Source of the DNA: Rotaria sordida
Taxonomy: Eukaryota; Rotifera; Eurotatoria; Philodinida; Philodinidae
Direction of reading: 5' to 3'
NCBI GenBank assembly: GCA_905250125.1
Contig: CAJNOL010000156.1
Coordinates: 1 to 64,000, forward strand
Length of the DNA stretch: 64,000 nt
Both the position numbers and the translations under genes were made by a program. Below the pieces are notes generated by a model. The model saw nothing but the letters and a program-made list of their open reading frames with translations. It made no database searches and was not told the origin of the DNA. Shown here piece after piece: positions 51,368 to 62,153 of the stretch. Positions within the stretch are counted from its first letter, which is position 1. Each line of letters starts with the position of its first letter.

Positions 51368-52454
51368 TATATCTTTTATTATATTACAAATAAAAGAGAG
51401 AAGTATCTTATATTGTATATTGTTGTGAGAAAACAATATCTACGAAGATATTAATATGATCATGTGTAAGAAAATATAATCTGTGAAATAAATTTATTTT
51501 AATAAAAATATTTTTCTAATATAGAATATAGATAAGCATTGATAGAAGAATTTCAACTCTACACCATAGGAACACAAATTTCACGTGATTTCTACCATTA
51601 GAAATTTGTTTATTTTGCCTCATGATTTTATGCATATATATTTTTTACGAAGACATTATGTGATAAAAATCTGCAATTAGAAAAAGAAACTGTTATTCGT
51701 GCAGAAAAAAGTTTTTTTGCTACAGCAAAAATTGGTCGCACTGAATCTTCCTGTTTTTGAAAATAAAAAGTGTACGATTAAAATAAGATTTATCTGGTAG
51801 ATTGTAGACCTTTTCATGCTGCATCTTCTGGTATATTTTGTTTTTTAATAAAATGTATGAGATGATACAAAAATAAAATGAAAAATGCACCCATTTGTTC
51901 TCCATGCATATCTGAAATAAGAAAAGTGCAAAAATTTTTTTTTGTTACTTTTGAGATTTATCAATCTTTTTGGACTAGAGCCAAAGGAAATTAAATGTAA
52001 ACTATATGGTTCGGTAGAGTAGTCAATGCTCTATCCAACTGTATTAAAATAAGAAACTTTCAACGTTTTACATAAATACAGCAAACTATACAAAACTATT
52101 AAAAATAACGTAATCAACCTGTATATCTAATAGAAACATTGTTAATAAATTTCTGTATTGAAGATGAAAAAAAAGTAAAAAGCAAAATCATCACAGTTTT
52201 TTTTCTATTTATATCTTATACTATTATATCTTATTCAACCAAAACCAAAACACGAACCCGTCGATATGAGACTATAAGACCAGATTTATTACATTTGTTT
52301 TCTGGTTGGTAAATGCTAAGAAATAATACAGTGCTCGAATATAAAGATCGATTGTTTAAAAAGAATATAATATTGTATAAAGATAATGATATCAAATGTT
52401 TTTTACTATAAAATTTCCAGATTGAAACTGAAAAACAATTCAACAAGTATTGCA
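51368..52454. other. Downstream spacer inside the F-box element
   Basis: 1.1 kb, AT-rich, with no exon recognised. The minus strand near 51975-52045 carries a tRNA D-arm-like stretch (CAGTTGGATAGAGCA) but no full cloverleaf. Confidence 0.4.
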
Positions 52455-52701
52455 CATAATTGTGGTTTGTGATTAGTTTACTCAATTAAACAGAGCAGGG
52501 GATGGGGAAACAAAAAGAAAAGAAAAACAGTTCAACAAATAAATATTTGGAATGATTATTTTTTAAATTGATGAATGAATATAATTTTAATGAAGTAGCT
52601 CGAATTTAATTATAGTCTTTTTAAAATTTGCATGTAAACAAAGCGCGCCTTATAAAGATTGTTTACGGTAGTAAATCCTACGGCAGTAAATCCTGTATAC
52701 G
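52455..52701 (-). repeat. Right terminal inverted repeat of the F-box element
   Basis: The reverse complement matches 46905-47151 with only a few differences (for example ATGATTT/AGGATTT near the tip, GGCACGC/GGCGCGC, ATCTCAA/ATTCCAA). It ends GTATACG at 52701, followed at once by the GTACAATAT duplication. Confidence 0.9.
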
Positions 52702-54169
52702 GTACAATATATACATGAATAGTTTTACACAATCTTACAATTTAAAATTTAAATCAAAGAATAGTTGTTATTTTCCATCTATATGAACCTATGTCTTTGT
52801 CATATATTTGAAAATTTAATTTTAACAGTCAAAGTATTCGTGATGAAAGTAATATAAAATAGCAGAGTGGATAACATAGACTGTAGATACGTGTTGTAAT
52901 GTAATGGTTATTTTGTGTATGAATTATTATAATTTATAAAAATCCTGTCATTGTTTACAATCTTTTTGAAAATTTTTTAAAATCATGAATTTTCAAAAAA
53001 TGACTTGATTTCAAATTTTCTTTATTTTCGTTGGGAGAGAATGAAATAATTTTTTAGTTTTATTGCATTAAGTTGCAAATTAATTACACTACATACTACA
53101 TACACTATTATGTTAACCTATTTTAAAACTGTAATAATATTAATAAAAAGTGTTGGGGTCAGTTTTTTTGCACTCTGTACTACCAACGACAAAACGAGCA
53201 TTGTGATCAGAACTAACAATGAGATAATCAGTCTTACCAATAGGTGTAGTAATTCGATAATTTCATCGAGCATGATGCCATGCTCGAGCATATACAGTAA
53301 GTTCAGGCATTCGAACCTTATATAATAAGGAGATCGATCCTCTTTCAATAAATAAATTAACCGAGCTTTTGTTGAACGACAATATTGAATGTCGATTGAA
53401 AAACCGCCATTATCCAAAAAATTCATAAATAATTCACGAATTTCAGTTAAAGAAAAATTTTCTTAAGTTTGTAAACAAAATATGATGGTGGTAACTATCT
53501 TTATCACCAGGTAAACCGGTTATTGGATCCAATGGTGGATTATATTTTTCATTTTCAACAGTCATACATTCAACGATATCACCACTAACAAAAAATTCAT
53601 GACATATTTTATTCTACAAAATGTTATTAATAGTAATAGAAAAGCATTTGGATCATTTACAACTGCCTATCTACAACAAAACACGAATGAGCCATTCGCA
53701 TTAAAATACATGAAAATACTTTTAAAAAATCGAATCGCAGAATGCTTATAAGTTTCATCGATATACTTTTCTACTGATGATGAGAACATGAAATCTGTCC
53801 AAAATGTTAGCTGACTGGCGTTGCCCATATTATGGCAAATGAAAATCATTCCGAATTTTTTTATACAAAATATTTCGATGATGATGTACTACTAAAACAA
53901 TGTTTTTTTTAACTGTGCCCACCCTTAGTATAAGACTTCATTATGGTGAAAAGTATGTCATCCACCAATCGTAACTCGCGAAAACTTTTGATTTATTAAT
54001 CGATAATGGAAATATTTCTATAGGCTTTTATTGAAAAAAGTACTTTAATACGACACAAAATTTTCAGAAAAAAAAACAAACACTACGACATCACTACTAA
54101 TACATTAGTTCATAAAATCAGAATTCTGCCAGAATTCTAATGATATTGCAGAACTATTTATTTCAATAA

Positions 54170-54280
54170 GGGCGTGTGGGTGTGGGGTATAGGTATGGTT
54201 GCTGATGTTGCAGTCGTTCATTTTAACACCACAACCATTACCACATCCACCCCACCCCACCCACATCTACACCCATGATA
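54170..54280. repeat. G-rich/C-rich imperfect palindrome
   Basis: GTGTGGGTGTGGGGTATAGG at the left is complemented by CCACCCCACCCACATCTACA at the right. This stretch abuts the last CAD-like codons. A similar C-rich stretch, with CACCCACACCTACACCCACA, lies at about 59330-59415. Confidence 0.5.
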
Positions 54281-57200
54281 AGTTAGATAAACATAATTTA
54301 TTTCTGCTGGTCATTCACCAAATACTGTATCGATTTGCTTCATAAACGGTCGAATGCCACATTGTTCACATGCTTGAGAAACTTCAGCTTCAAACATGTC
54401 AAGACAATTAGCTAATTGTTGATTGGAAAAACCTAAATGTTTTGCTTGAAATAAAAATAATTTTCTTGCACCAACTAATCGATCAGTACGTGTAAAAATA
54501 AATTTGAGAATTGTTTCAAATTTATATAAAAACCATCGGTTGATTTTTGTTAAACCATATAAATGTTCGATTATATAACGGTGACGAATAGCTGTTGCTA
54601 TACTAAATATACGTTCAACATGAGCAGTGGTTAATTTCACCTCCTGGATACTGATAATTCTTGCATTCTTTACGATCTTATAGAAAAATCGAAAAATCAC
54701 TCTCTCTTGCGTTCTATCTTCGAGAATTAGCTGCATACATAGATATTTTATCGTATATGAAATGTGGATTGATACATCCATATTAATGAACATTTCGTTT
54801 CATACCTGTTTATCGATACGACAGAACGAAAAACAAATTCTTGCGTTCTGCTTGTCGTCAACCTGAAGACAGCGATATCCAAGAGGTAAAATAAATATAA
54901 TCATCATCACTTACTTGAACTACTTTCGGTTTTGTTTGAACATTGATCATATTTATCTAAATTCCATTTTGAAATTTTAATTACAACATAATCAAGACTT
55001 GGTTCAAAACAAGCACACGTTTGATTCGTAATATTATTTATTAATTCAGCTAAATTCAGTCCAAATGCAAGTTTAACTGTTATATATGCTAATGGATAAC
55101 CAGTTGTTTTTGATGCTAATGCAGATAAACGAGATAATCCTGCATTTACTTCAATTAAATAATATTCTATGCATAATGGATTTAAAGCAAATTATACATT
55201 ACATGTACTAATTATACCCAAATGATGAATAAATTTAATTGATACACTTCGTAATAAATTATATTCATCATTTGATAATGTTTGATTTGATGCAACAACA
55301 ATTGAATGATCAGTACAACATGATAATGGATCAATATTTTCCATATTACATATCACAATACAATTATTATATTGTTTTCGGACAACTTCATATTCAATTT
55401 TTCTCCAATCTTTAAATGATTTATCAATTAATAGTTTTGATTTATCAATTGATGATTGTGATTTATCAATTAATGATTGTGATAAACCAGCTAATATTGA
55501 AGTAACTAAAGAAATTAATTCTTTACGATTATCGGTATAACCTGATATACGATCCCCCTCAGGAAAAGTAGCACTAAATAGAACGGCTATTCAAGAGAAA
55601 TATGAAAAATATCTACAAACCAGACAAGAACTGGATGATCAAATCGTTCAGCTGATATCAACGTCTAAAATAGACCATTAGGGATCATATTTCAAATCTT
55701 TTTGATCAAACTTCTTCAAGAGATTTAACAACTTCATATGATACAACTTTTTCTCCAATGTCAGCCATTTCTTGTGTAAATAAACATTGATCTGTAGTAA
55801 TTTGAATTGATTGAATCAATGTTCTATTCATATTATCGAAAACAAAAAAAAAACTATAATTTAACATATGAAAACATTTTACTCACTCTAATACATTACA
55901 TGAATATTTTTGAAGAATACCTGATTCATGTAAATGAACACCACAATGTAATGCTGTTTCTTCATCAAAACTAAGTAAAATACCATCAGGACGATGAATT
56001 CGAAGAATTTGTTCAACATAGTTTGGTATTATTGAGAACGGATATACTTTATTTAAAAGATCTTTTGCAGTTTGAGGAATAGAAGTACTTTGATTAAGTA
56101 CTACAGTGTAGACATTATCTTCATTTATTGCTTTTATTACTTGATTGTCTTTAAAATAAAATTAAAATAAAAAAGTCATTACTGAAATTATTTCTATACT
56201 AGAATAATCAAATTTCCCTGCTTGTCCAAATGTTCCTTAGTGAATGTACTCATCAAGAGAGTACTCATGCAGTACTCAGGATAGAAAATGGTGCGAGAAC
56301 TCATGAGTACTCAAAAATTAGATATGATCACTGTACGAATTAACGTTGAGCTTTCAGTGCGAGCCTTGCAGGAAACAATAAGCCATATAATGAAAATCGA
56401 GTAGGTGTATGATGTATATGATTATCTGTTTTGGTATTCAATAAATATTCATACTCACTAAATATCCAAAGTACTCATTTGAGTAAGATGAGTATTCATG
56501 CTGGGAATTTTTTATTTTGGTTTCAGATGGTTTGTTTGAGTTTAATTTTCTAATAAGCTCAATATTTTTATCAAAGTATTACATCTCATTCTAAAGAACG
56601 TCTGTCCACCACAATAAAAAATTCCCAGCATGAGTACTCATCTTACTCAAATGAGTACTTTGGACATTTACTGAGTATGAATATTTATCGAATACCAAAA
56701 CAGATAATCATATATATTATACAGCTACTCGATTTTCATTATATGGCTTACTGTTTTTTGCAAGGCTCGCACTGAAAGCTCAACGTCAATACGTACAGTG
56801 ATCATATCTAATTTTTGAGTACTCATGAGTTCTCGCGGCATTTTCTATCCTGAGTACCGCATGAGTACTCTTGATGAGTACATTCACGAAGGTTTTAATA
56901 TTACTTTCTAAGATTAAAACTCTTTTAACTCGTTTATAAAATGCTGGTAGTGGTGCATTATCAGTACTACAATGTTTTGTTAATTGTTCAACTAAATATG
57001 TTTCAACATTAATTGATTTAGTTGATTTATATGATTGAATAACATCAAGAAATATTTGAAATAAATTTTCTGTATCACGTGGTTCAGCACAATGTTCTGG
57101 GTAAAATTGAACACTAAAAAATGGTTTTGAATCATGAATAATGCCTTCATTTAATAGATCATTTTGATTTATAAATAAAATACTTCAATCTTTAGCTACG

Positions 57201-58574
57201 CCTTGTGGTGTTTGAACAGCAAAACCATGATTTTGGGATGTTATAAAACAACGTTGAGTTCCTTCTAATAAACATGGCTAGAAAATATCAAAATAAATAT
57301 TATTATACATTCCACAGCTATTATTAAAGACATATTTGATTATAACTTCGATTACCATATTTAAGTTTTATTATTTTCATTCCAGCAGCTAACACCTTTA
57401 TAACTAAAATCCAATCCATATAACCAAAGAACAAATTTATTTAAAATTTTTACTTGATGTTCAAGACCAATACCAAATACCGGTTTAATAGTTTCACTTG
57501 TAATCCACGATTCAATAATTGTAATAGTTTCTGGATATTGAGTTTGTGGATCACCAGGATCACTACTCAAAAATAAACCATCAAATTCTAGAAAGTCAAA
57601 AGAAGATGAAAGTTATTATTTAGTTTTTCAAATAAAATATCATCTTGTTTAACAAGATAATTTCATGGAAAGATTGTTACTTTTGCACCGAGTTGACATA
57701 AAATTAGTAATTGATTATTTTTCATACCACAATTAATACAAGCAATAGATATTTTTCCTGTTGGATTGATTATATATGGTTTCTAATAATTCAACAAAAA
57801 ATAAAGAAAGAATCAAAAAGCTAAGAAAGTTTACTTACTTGAATAGAAACTTGTGTCATAAGATTATCTATATTTAGATGTTGAAATGGAATTGATGCTG
57901 GATCAGTTCCTTTCATAATAATCTATTCATAACTAATTTAGTAAAAAAAAAGTACAAAAAGAAATATGAAGATTTTACTTTTCCAAGTATTGTTCTATAT
58001 TCACGAAGGTTTTTAGTTGGCATACGTGTATCAATTCCTAAAATCAAAGTAATTACTATCATGTAATTATAAACAATAAAAAAAAAAAAGATGATTAACC
58101 ATAAAGACCAGGAACATTATGTTTTTTTAGCTATGATGAAAGAGATTGAACAGTATTCCAATGACTATGCTGTTCTGTATAACCACTAACAATTAATCCT
58201 GATGCATAGATTTTATTTGATTCAATCCATCGCTGTATACCAAAATCATCAACAGCTTTTTCATCGGGTACATCTAAAGAATTTCAAATATAAAGTAAAT
58301 ATTTAATGGTTAAGATATAAAGAAACAAACCATAATTGCCAATAAGTGGAAAAATAAGGACTAGAATTTGTCTACAATAAGATGGGTCAGTCAATAATTC
58401 AATATAACCGATCATGCCAGTTTGAAAGACTAAATAGAAATAAAAATACATAACAAAAGAAGAGATCAGTTATGATAGAATCTTACTGACTTCATCGGTA
58501 GCATTAGTTGACGCTCCAAATACAAAACCACTGAATTCAGATTCATCTTCAAGTATTAAAGTTTCACGCTGCAT
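54272..58574 (-). pseudogene. CAD: Decayed CAD gene (GATase and first CPSase half only)
   Basis: CAD makes carbamoyl phosphate and starts pyrimidine synthesis. Minus-strand exons in CAD order begin MQRETLILEDESEFSGFVFG (58574) and run through [127 protein letters not shown] and FMKQIDTVFGE. In-frame stops occur, four at conserved Trp positions (58131 TAG; 57663, 57185 and 54311 TGA), one at a Tyr (57361), one at a Gln (55192) and one at 55706. The GATase catalytic Cys is gone (GIGLEHQ for GICLGHQ) and a His is Tyr in FHPEH. A fold-back sits at 56235-56892. Unrelated sequence replaces part of the CPSase near 55560-55690. The second CPSase half, DHOase and ATCase are missing. An intact copy must exist elsewhere. 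Confidence 0.88.
56235..56892. mobile_element. Fold-back element inside the CAD pseudogene
   Basis: About 658 bases, with arms near 285 bases and a loop of about 90. The outer ends read CCTTAGTGAATGTACTCATC and its near-complement. The inner stem is CATGCTGGGAATTTTTTATT (56499) against AATAAAAAATTCCCAGCATG (56612). The arms pair well and look young. Repeated GAGTACTC units lie inside. It splits the start of the CPSase domain (between VLILES and GQAGKF). Confidence 0.8.
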
Positions 58575-61500
58575 CTTAAAAAAATAAAATAAAAATAGTT
58601 CATTATTTAAAAACCGATGATTGATGTATTTATATAAATGAAAAACAACTACTGTATATAAATATGTTTGTTCTATCAAGGCTTTAAAAAATATAAATAC
58701 GGGAGGGGATATTGGACAGAGTCTATTCGCAGAAAAGAGAAGATGTAACCATTGCAATCATGTTGCCTTGAATTTTTCATCAATACCTTCTGATTTTTAT
58801 TCGTTACGAGATTTCAGCATTACATCTATTTCTCTTAGTTGAATGTATTTCTGAAATAAACCGACAAAATATTATAAGAAGATGCTATTATCTTTTAGTA
58901 AGGCACAACACACTATAATGAATGTTATGACATATAAATTTGTAACCAAAATATTTACTATAGAATTATTTAAAACAGCTGATTGCACTCTCAAGAAAAG
59001 AACGAAAGCATCACACTGTAAAAAATAGACCTTTTATATGAGCAAGAGATTGACAATACAAGAGCGCGTACCTTAAGCATCATATCTCTAACGAATTATA
59101 ACTTTTCTAATCTTTACAATCTTCGTTGCATGTGAACGTCGAACTTCAACTCCATATCCATATTATCTTGATGGATTCCAGTAAACTTTATTATGTCAAT
59201 AAGAGATATAATGAATTAATTTGTATTTTATTCAGAATAGAATCAAGTATAGTGGCTTTTGATGAAGATAATCATAGCCACATACTCACTGTATGCTTGG
59301 ATGTATGGATGGGTGTGTGGGTGTCACTACTCTATTCATCCACATCCACGCCTACGCCCCCTTCCCACCCACACCTACACCCACACCCCATACTCACACC
59401 TACACCGATACCCTATTTATTCGTTCATACAAGAAATCCAAGTAAAAGTAATAAAAAGAAAACTTATTGCTTCTCTTTGCCTATCTGTTAATATTGATTA
59501 CATTTTGAATCCTATATCTTTGTTTGTTTTATCGATGTTTTGTTCGCCATATGGATGTCAAGTATTTTTTTTATTGTTGATGTCATTTCTGCTAGGAAAT
59601 ATGTCATAAGATTTATTAGGATGATTATTTTGTAAATCATTTTTATATCAATAGTACGTCTATGATATTTGACATCGTACCTCAAATAGAGACAACTTTT
59701 CTGTCTTTGTCAAAAATACAATGAAAAGCTCGTCCTGCAGAAAGGACGTAGAGAGATTCTTTGTATTGGAAGATTTGTCCTGTCAGAATGAAAATTTTGA
59801 TGACTTGCCATGTGTTCTGCAAAGTAGGATGACTAAATGATAATGTTCTGAAGAATGTAGAACAGGACACAGAAGACCGTCCTGTGACGTTCTCTAATAG
59901 ATAAAATAAAAGAATTAGAATTTCTTTTTTTCATCAGATATGATTAAGTGATTTATTAGAGAGAAAATGAACATAGCACATATCACACTACAGTATAGGC
60001 AAAATACGATCGCTGCCAAATTAAAATGATTGTAATTTTGATACTAACGAGATTTGTTAAATTATTCGAGATGATTGATAGCGTTGTCATGAAAATCAAT
60101 TTTTGATAACAATTGTTACGTATCTTGTTGATTTTCTTGATCAATTTAATAGTATGTAATAAATCTCTTTATTTTCTTATTGCTCTTTTTTATTTGATCT
60201 ACATAAGGACCTTCAAGTTGATATTGATTAGCAATATTAAACGAATAAATTAATAAAATTTGAACGAACTGTTGAGTACCTTAAAGCAATAATAAAACGC
60301 CATTTTCTACTTGGTTTTATTTTTCATCGACATCTTTCTTTTTTGTAAGTTAGCATAGGCAAAACATATAACTCATCAGCATATTAAGTATAATCCAATT
60401 CTTCTGATTCTTACATTAATTTCCAACACAAAAAAACAATAAATACTAGAATCATCTTTTTCGTTGTAATTAATAAATATCGTTTGTATCATAGGTTTTA
60501 ATGAAAAAACAATAATAATATGATTAACGAATGCATGTTTTTTTAATTTATACCAACGAGTTATAAGTATTAAAAGAAGCTGTTATCTGATTCTGTAATC
60601 TGGAGACAATGACAGAATGTACTCGCAATTAGTTCTGTTTGGATACGCTTTTATTCTTGATATTTCAGGCTCATTAGATTCGAGATCTGTGAAATAGTAA
60701 ACATAAGTCTATCGATTGTTTTATAAGCCAGTATTAATCATGTATAGAATATTTATCTCTAGAAAAACTTTCATGGAAGTAGTGATAAGAAGTAAAATAT
60801 AATATTTCTTTAATCGATTTTATCGAAAATCATTGATTTAGATAGGACAATATGGCTGATACTTTTCAATTATATACAAGTTACAAAGACTTGAACAACA
60901 AGTTCTTGTCTTAATTTTTAAGATATAAATAAAGGGAGCAATGCTACAAATTAGTTGCAAAGTTGTTCGGTATATATTGTCAGATTGCAAATGAATTTCT
61001 TATATAGAAGATTCTGTTAATAAATAAATTTTAAAATTTATTTTGCTTTATTTCTTGAAATTCCTTTTCCCATTCTATCAGATTGTCCAACAGTTACATT
61101 ACATATTTGTGAAGGCCGTATTCGTATTGCTCGTGATGATAGCAATAAAATGGACAAGTTCATTGCTAAAAAAGTTCAAACATCAATATGGAATAAACAA
61201 TTTTATATCTATGAAATCTTGCAAATGTAAATGTGTACAATACAAAACAAGACAATTTTTTATATTAATCTGAGATTGTCATAGTTCTAGTCAACACACG
61301 ACAGTTTTTTTTTATTTTAACGCAGGGTATGGATGTTGTTTCAGAGAAAAGGTACACTTACACACCCTTATATACAAGTATTAAACTTCTAAAATATTGA
61401 TACTCACTTAACTATCTTAAGAGTACATTTCAATCTTTAATTGAATGACCTGAATAGATTCGTTAATGTATTCCATGACATTGAATGGTATTATAAAACA

Positions 61501-62073
61501 AAAATTTAATTCAATTAGCCTAACGTCACGATAAAAACTTTGTTACAAAACAGGTAAAAATGATTGATATATAATAGAGAATGAGTTCTTTTTTTGATAA
61601 ATATCAATAAGTATCTCAAGAAGATGTTTTTGTGTAATGATCCGAAAAAAACCAACCTCTTAGGAAAATTAGTTTTGAAGATTATCTTTTGATTACCTTA
61701 TCATAAAGGTCATCTCTAGGCTTCCAAAGCACGCAAATGTTTATTATCACAGATGGGGAAAAAAAAGAAAATAAAATGTTTTTTTCCTTTATTAATTATT
61801 CATTATTATCAATATATATGATAAATCGAGTTTTTATCAATTAATTTAAGAAAAACAAATATCTTTTAAATTAGTTTTTTTAAAATATAACAATTCTATA
61901 TATTTGTACTGAATGAATCTAGTATATCAGAAATTACCGGTAAAAGATACAAAGTTTCTTTTTTCCGTTAACTCATTTATGAATAAATCTTCAATCTTTC
62001 TAACAGATGGAACAACAACAATTACTGAGAGAAGAACAATAGGACCTTTATTTTTCCACATTTGGTTGCCAGC
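58575..62073. other. Intergenic region between the CAD pseudogene and the SCP gene
   Basis: 3.5 kb, AT-rich. It contains the C-rich minisatellite at about 59330-59415 and one orphan exon-like frame (61081-61230), listed separately. No gene is otherwise supported on either strand. Confidence 0.5.
61081..61230 (+). pseudogene. Orphan exon-like open frame
   Basis: After a good acceptor-like TTCTATCAG, a frame reads DCPTVTLHICEGRIRIARDD and continues to KFIAKKVQTSIWNKQFYIYE before TAA. The amino-acid mix is protein-like, unlike the AT-rich noise around it, but no upstream exon with a matching phase was found and the family is not recognised. It is probably a remnant of a lost gene or transposon. 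Confidence 0.3.
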
Positions 62074-62080
62074 TATAAAT
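62074..62080 (+). promoter_or_regulatory. TATA box of the sarcoplasmic calcium-binding protein gene
   Basis: TATAAAT within GCCAGCTATAAATAAAGCGC, about 75 bases before the ATG. The local sequence is less AT-rich than its surroundings, which makes the match more convincing. A strong TATA promoter suits a tissue-abundant muscle protein. Confidence 0.55.
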
Positions 62081-62153
62081 AAAGCGCATCTAGCTGTTTT
62101 TGTTAGCCTAGTTTCTTTTAGTCTAGTTTCTTTTTTCTACTATTGAAAATACA

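Larger units (their letters stand above)
46905..52701. mobile_element. 5.8-kb Mutator-like element with 247-bp inverted repeats, 9-bp target duplication and two cargo genes
   Basis: The ends are inverted repeats of 247 bases each that differ at only a handful of positions. Both start CGTATACA. The sequence GTACAATAT stands directly outside each end (46896-46904 and 52702-52710), a perfect 9-base target duplication. Long terminal repeats with a 9-base duplication are typical of Mutator-like elements. No Mutator transposase is recognised inside. It carries a decayed mariner fragment (minus), a small three-exon gene (47815-48365) and a three-exon F-box gene (49333-51367). The near identity of the repeats argues for recent insertion. 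Gene conversion between the ends is the other explanation. Confidence 0.8.
46793..53177. mobile_element. Tc1/mariner-type miniature element, itself split by the 5.8-kb F-box element
   Basis: Terminal inverted repeats of about 25 bases: CGGAGTGCAAAGAAAACTGA then CCCC at the left and the complement of CAGAGTGCAAAAAAACTGAC then CCC at the right. Each is bordered by TA (46791-46792; 53178-53179), the usual Tc1/mariner target. Without the inserted 46905-52701 element and one copy of its duplication, about 580 bases remain, with no coding frame, so it was a non-autonomous element. Confidence 0.55.
45870..53870 (-). mobile_element. Broken Rep-like virus-like fossil (HUH endonuclease plus SF3 helicase), split by later insertions
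   Basis: A decayed minus-strand element in two parts, about 53870-53180 and about 46790-46150, with weakly assigned sequence down to 45870. The right part shows an HUH-type motif (near 53480-53500) and a Rep motif-III-like YLLKED (near 53340). The left part shows a decayed Walker A region (near 46630-46655) and an SF3 motif-C-like FTTN (near 46390) followed by KRRL. HUH plus SF3 is the Rep arrangement of circular single-stranded DNA viruses, related plasmids and parvoviruses. It is broken in many places, roughly ten or more. The 46793-53177 insertion splits it and is therefore younger. Confidence 0.5.

Noticed and set aside
51965-52045. tRNA-like stretch on the minus strand
   Set aside because: A D-arm-like CAGTTGGATAGAGCA is present, but no anticodon stem, T-arm or acceptor pairing can be formed.
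54311-58133. Idea that TGA is read as Trp in this genome
   Set aside because: The CAD copy also has TAA and TAG stops at Tyr, Gln and Trp sites and has lost catalytic residues, while intact genes here use TGG for Trp and TGA as a true stop (51365).
59126-59609. Two overlapping frames over the C-rich minisatellite
   Set aside because: The Pro/His/Thr-rich translation comes from the simple repeat. There is no start context or splice support.
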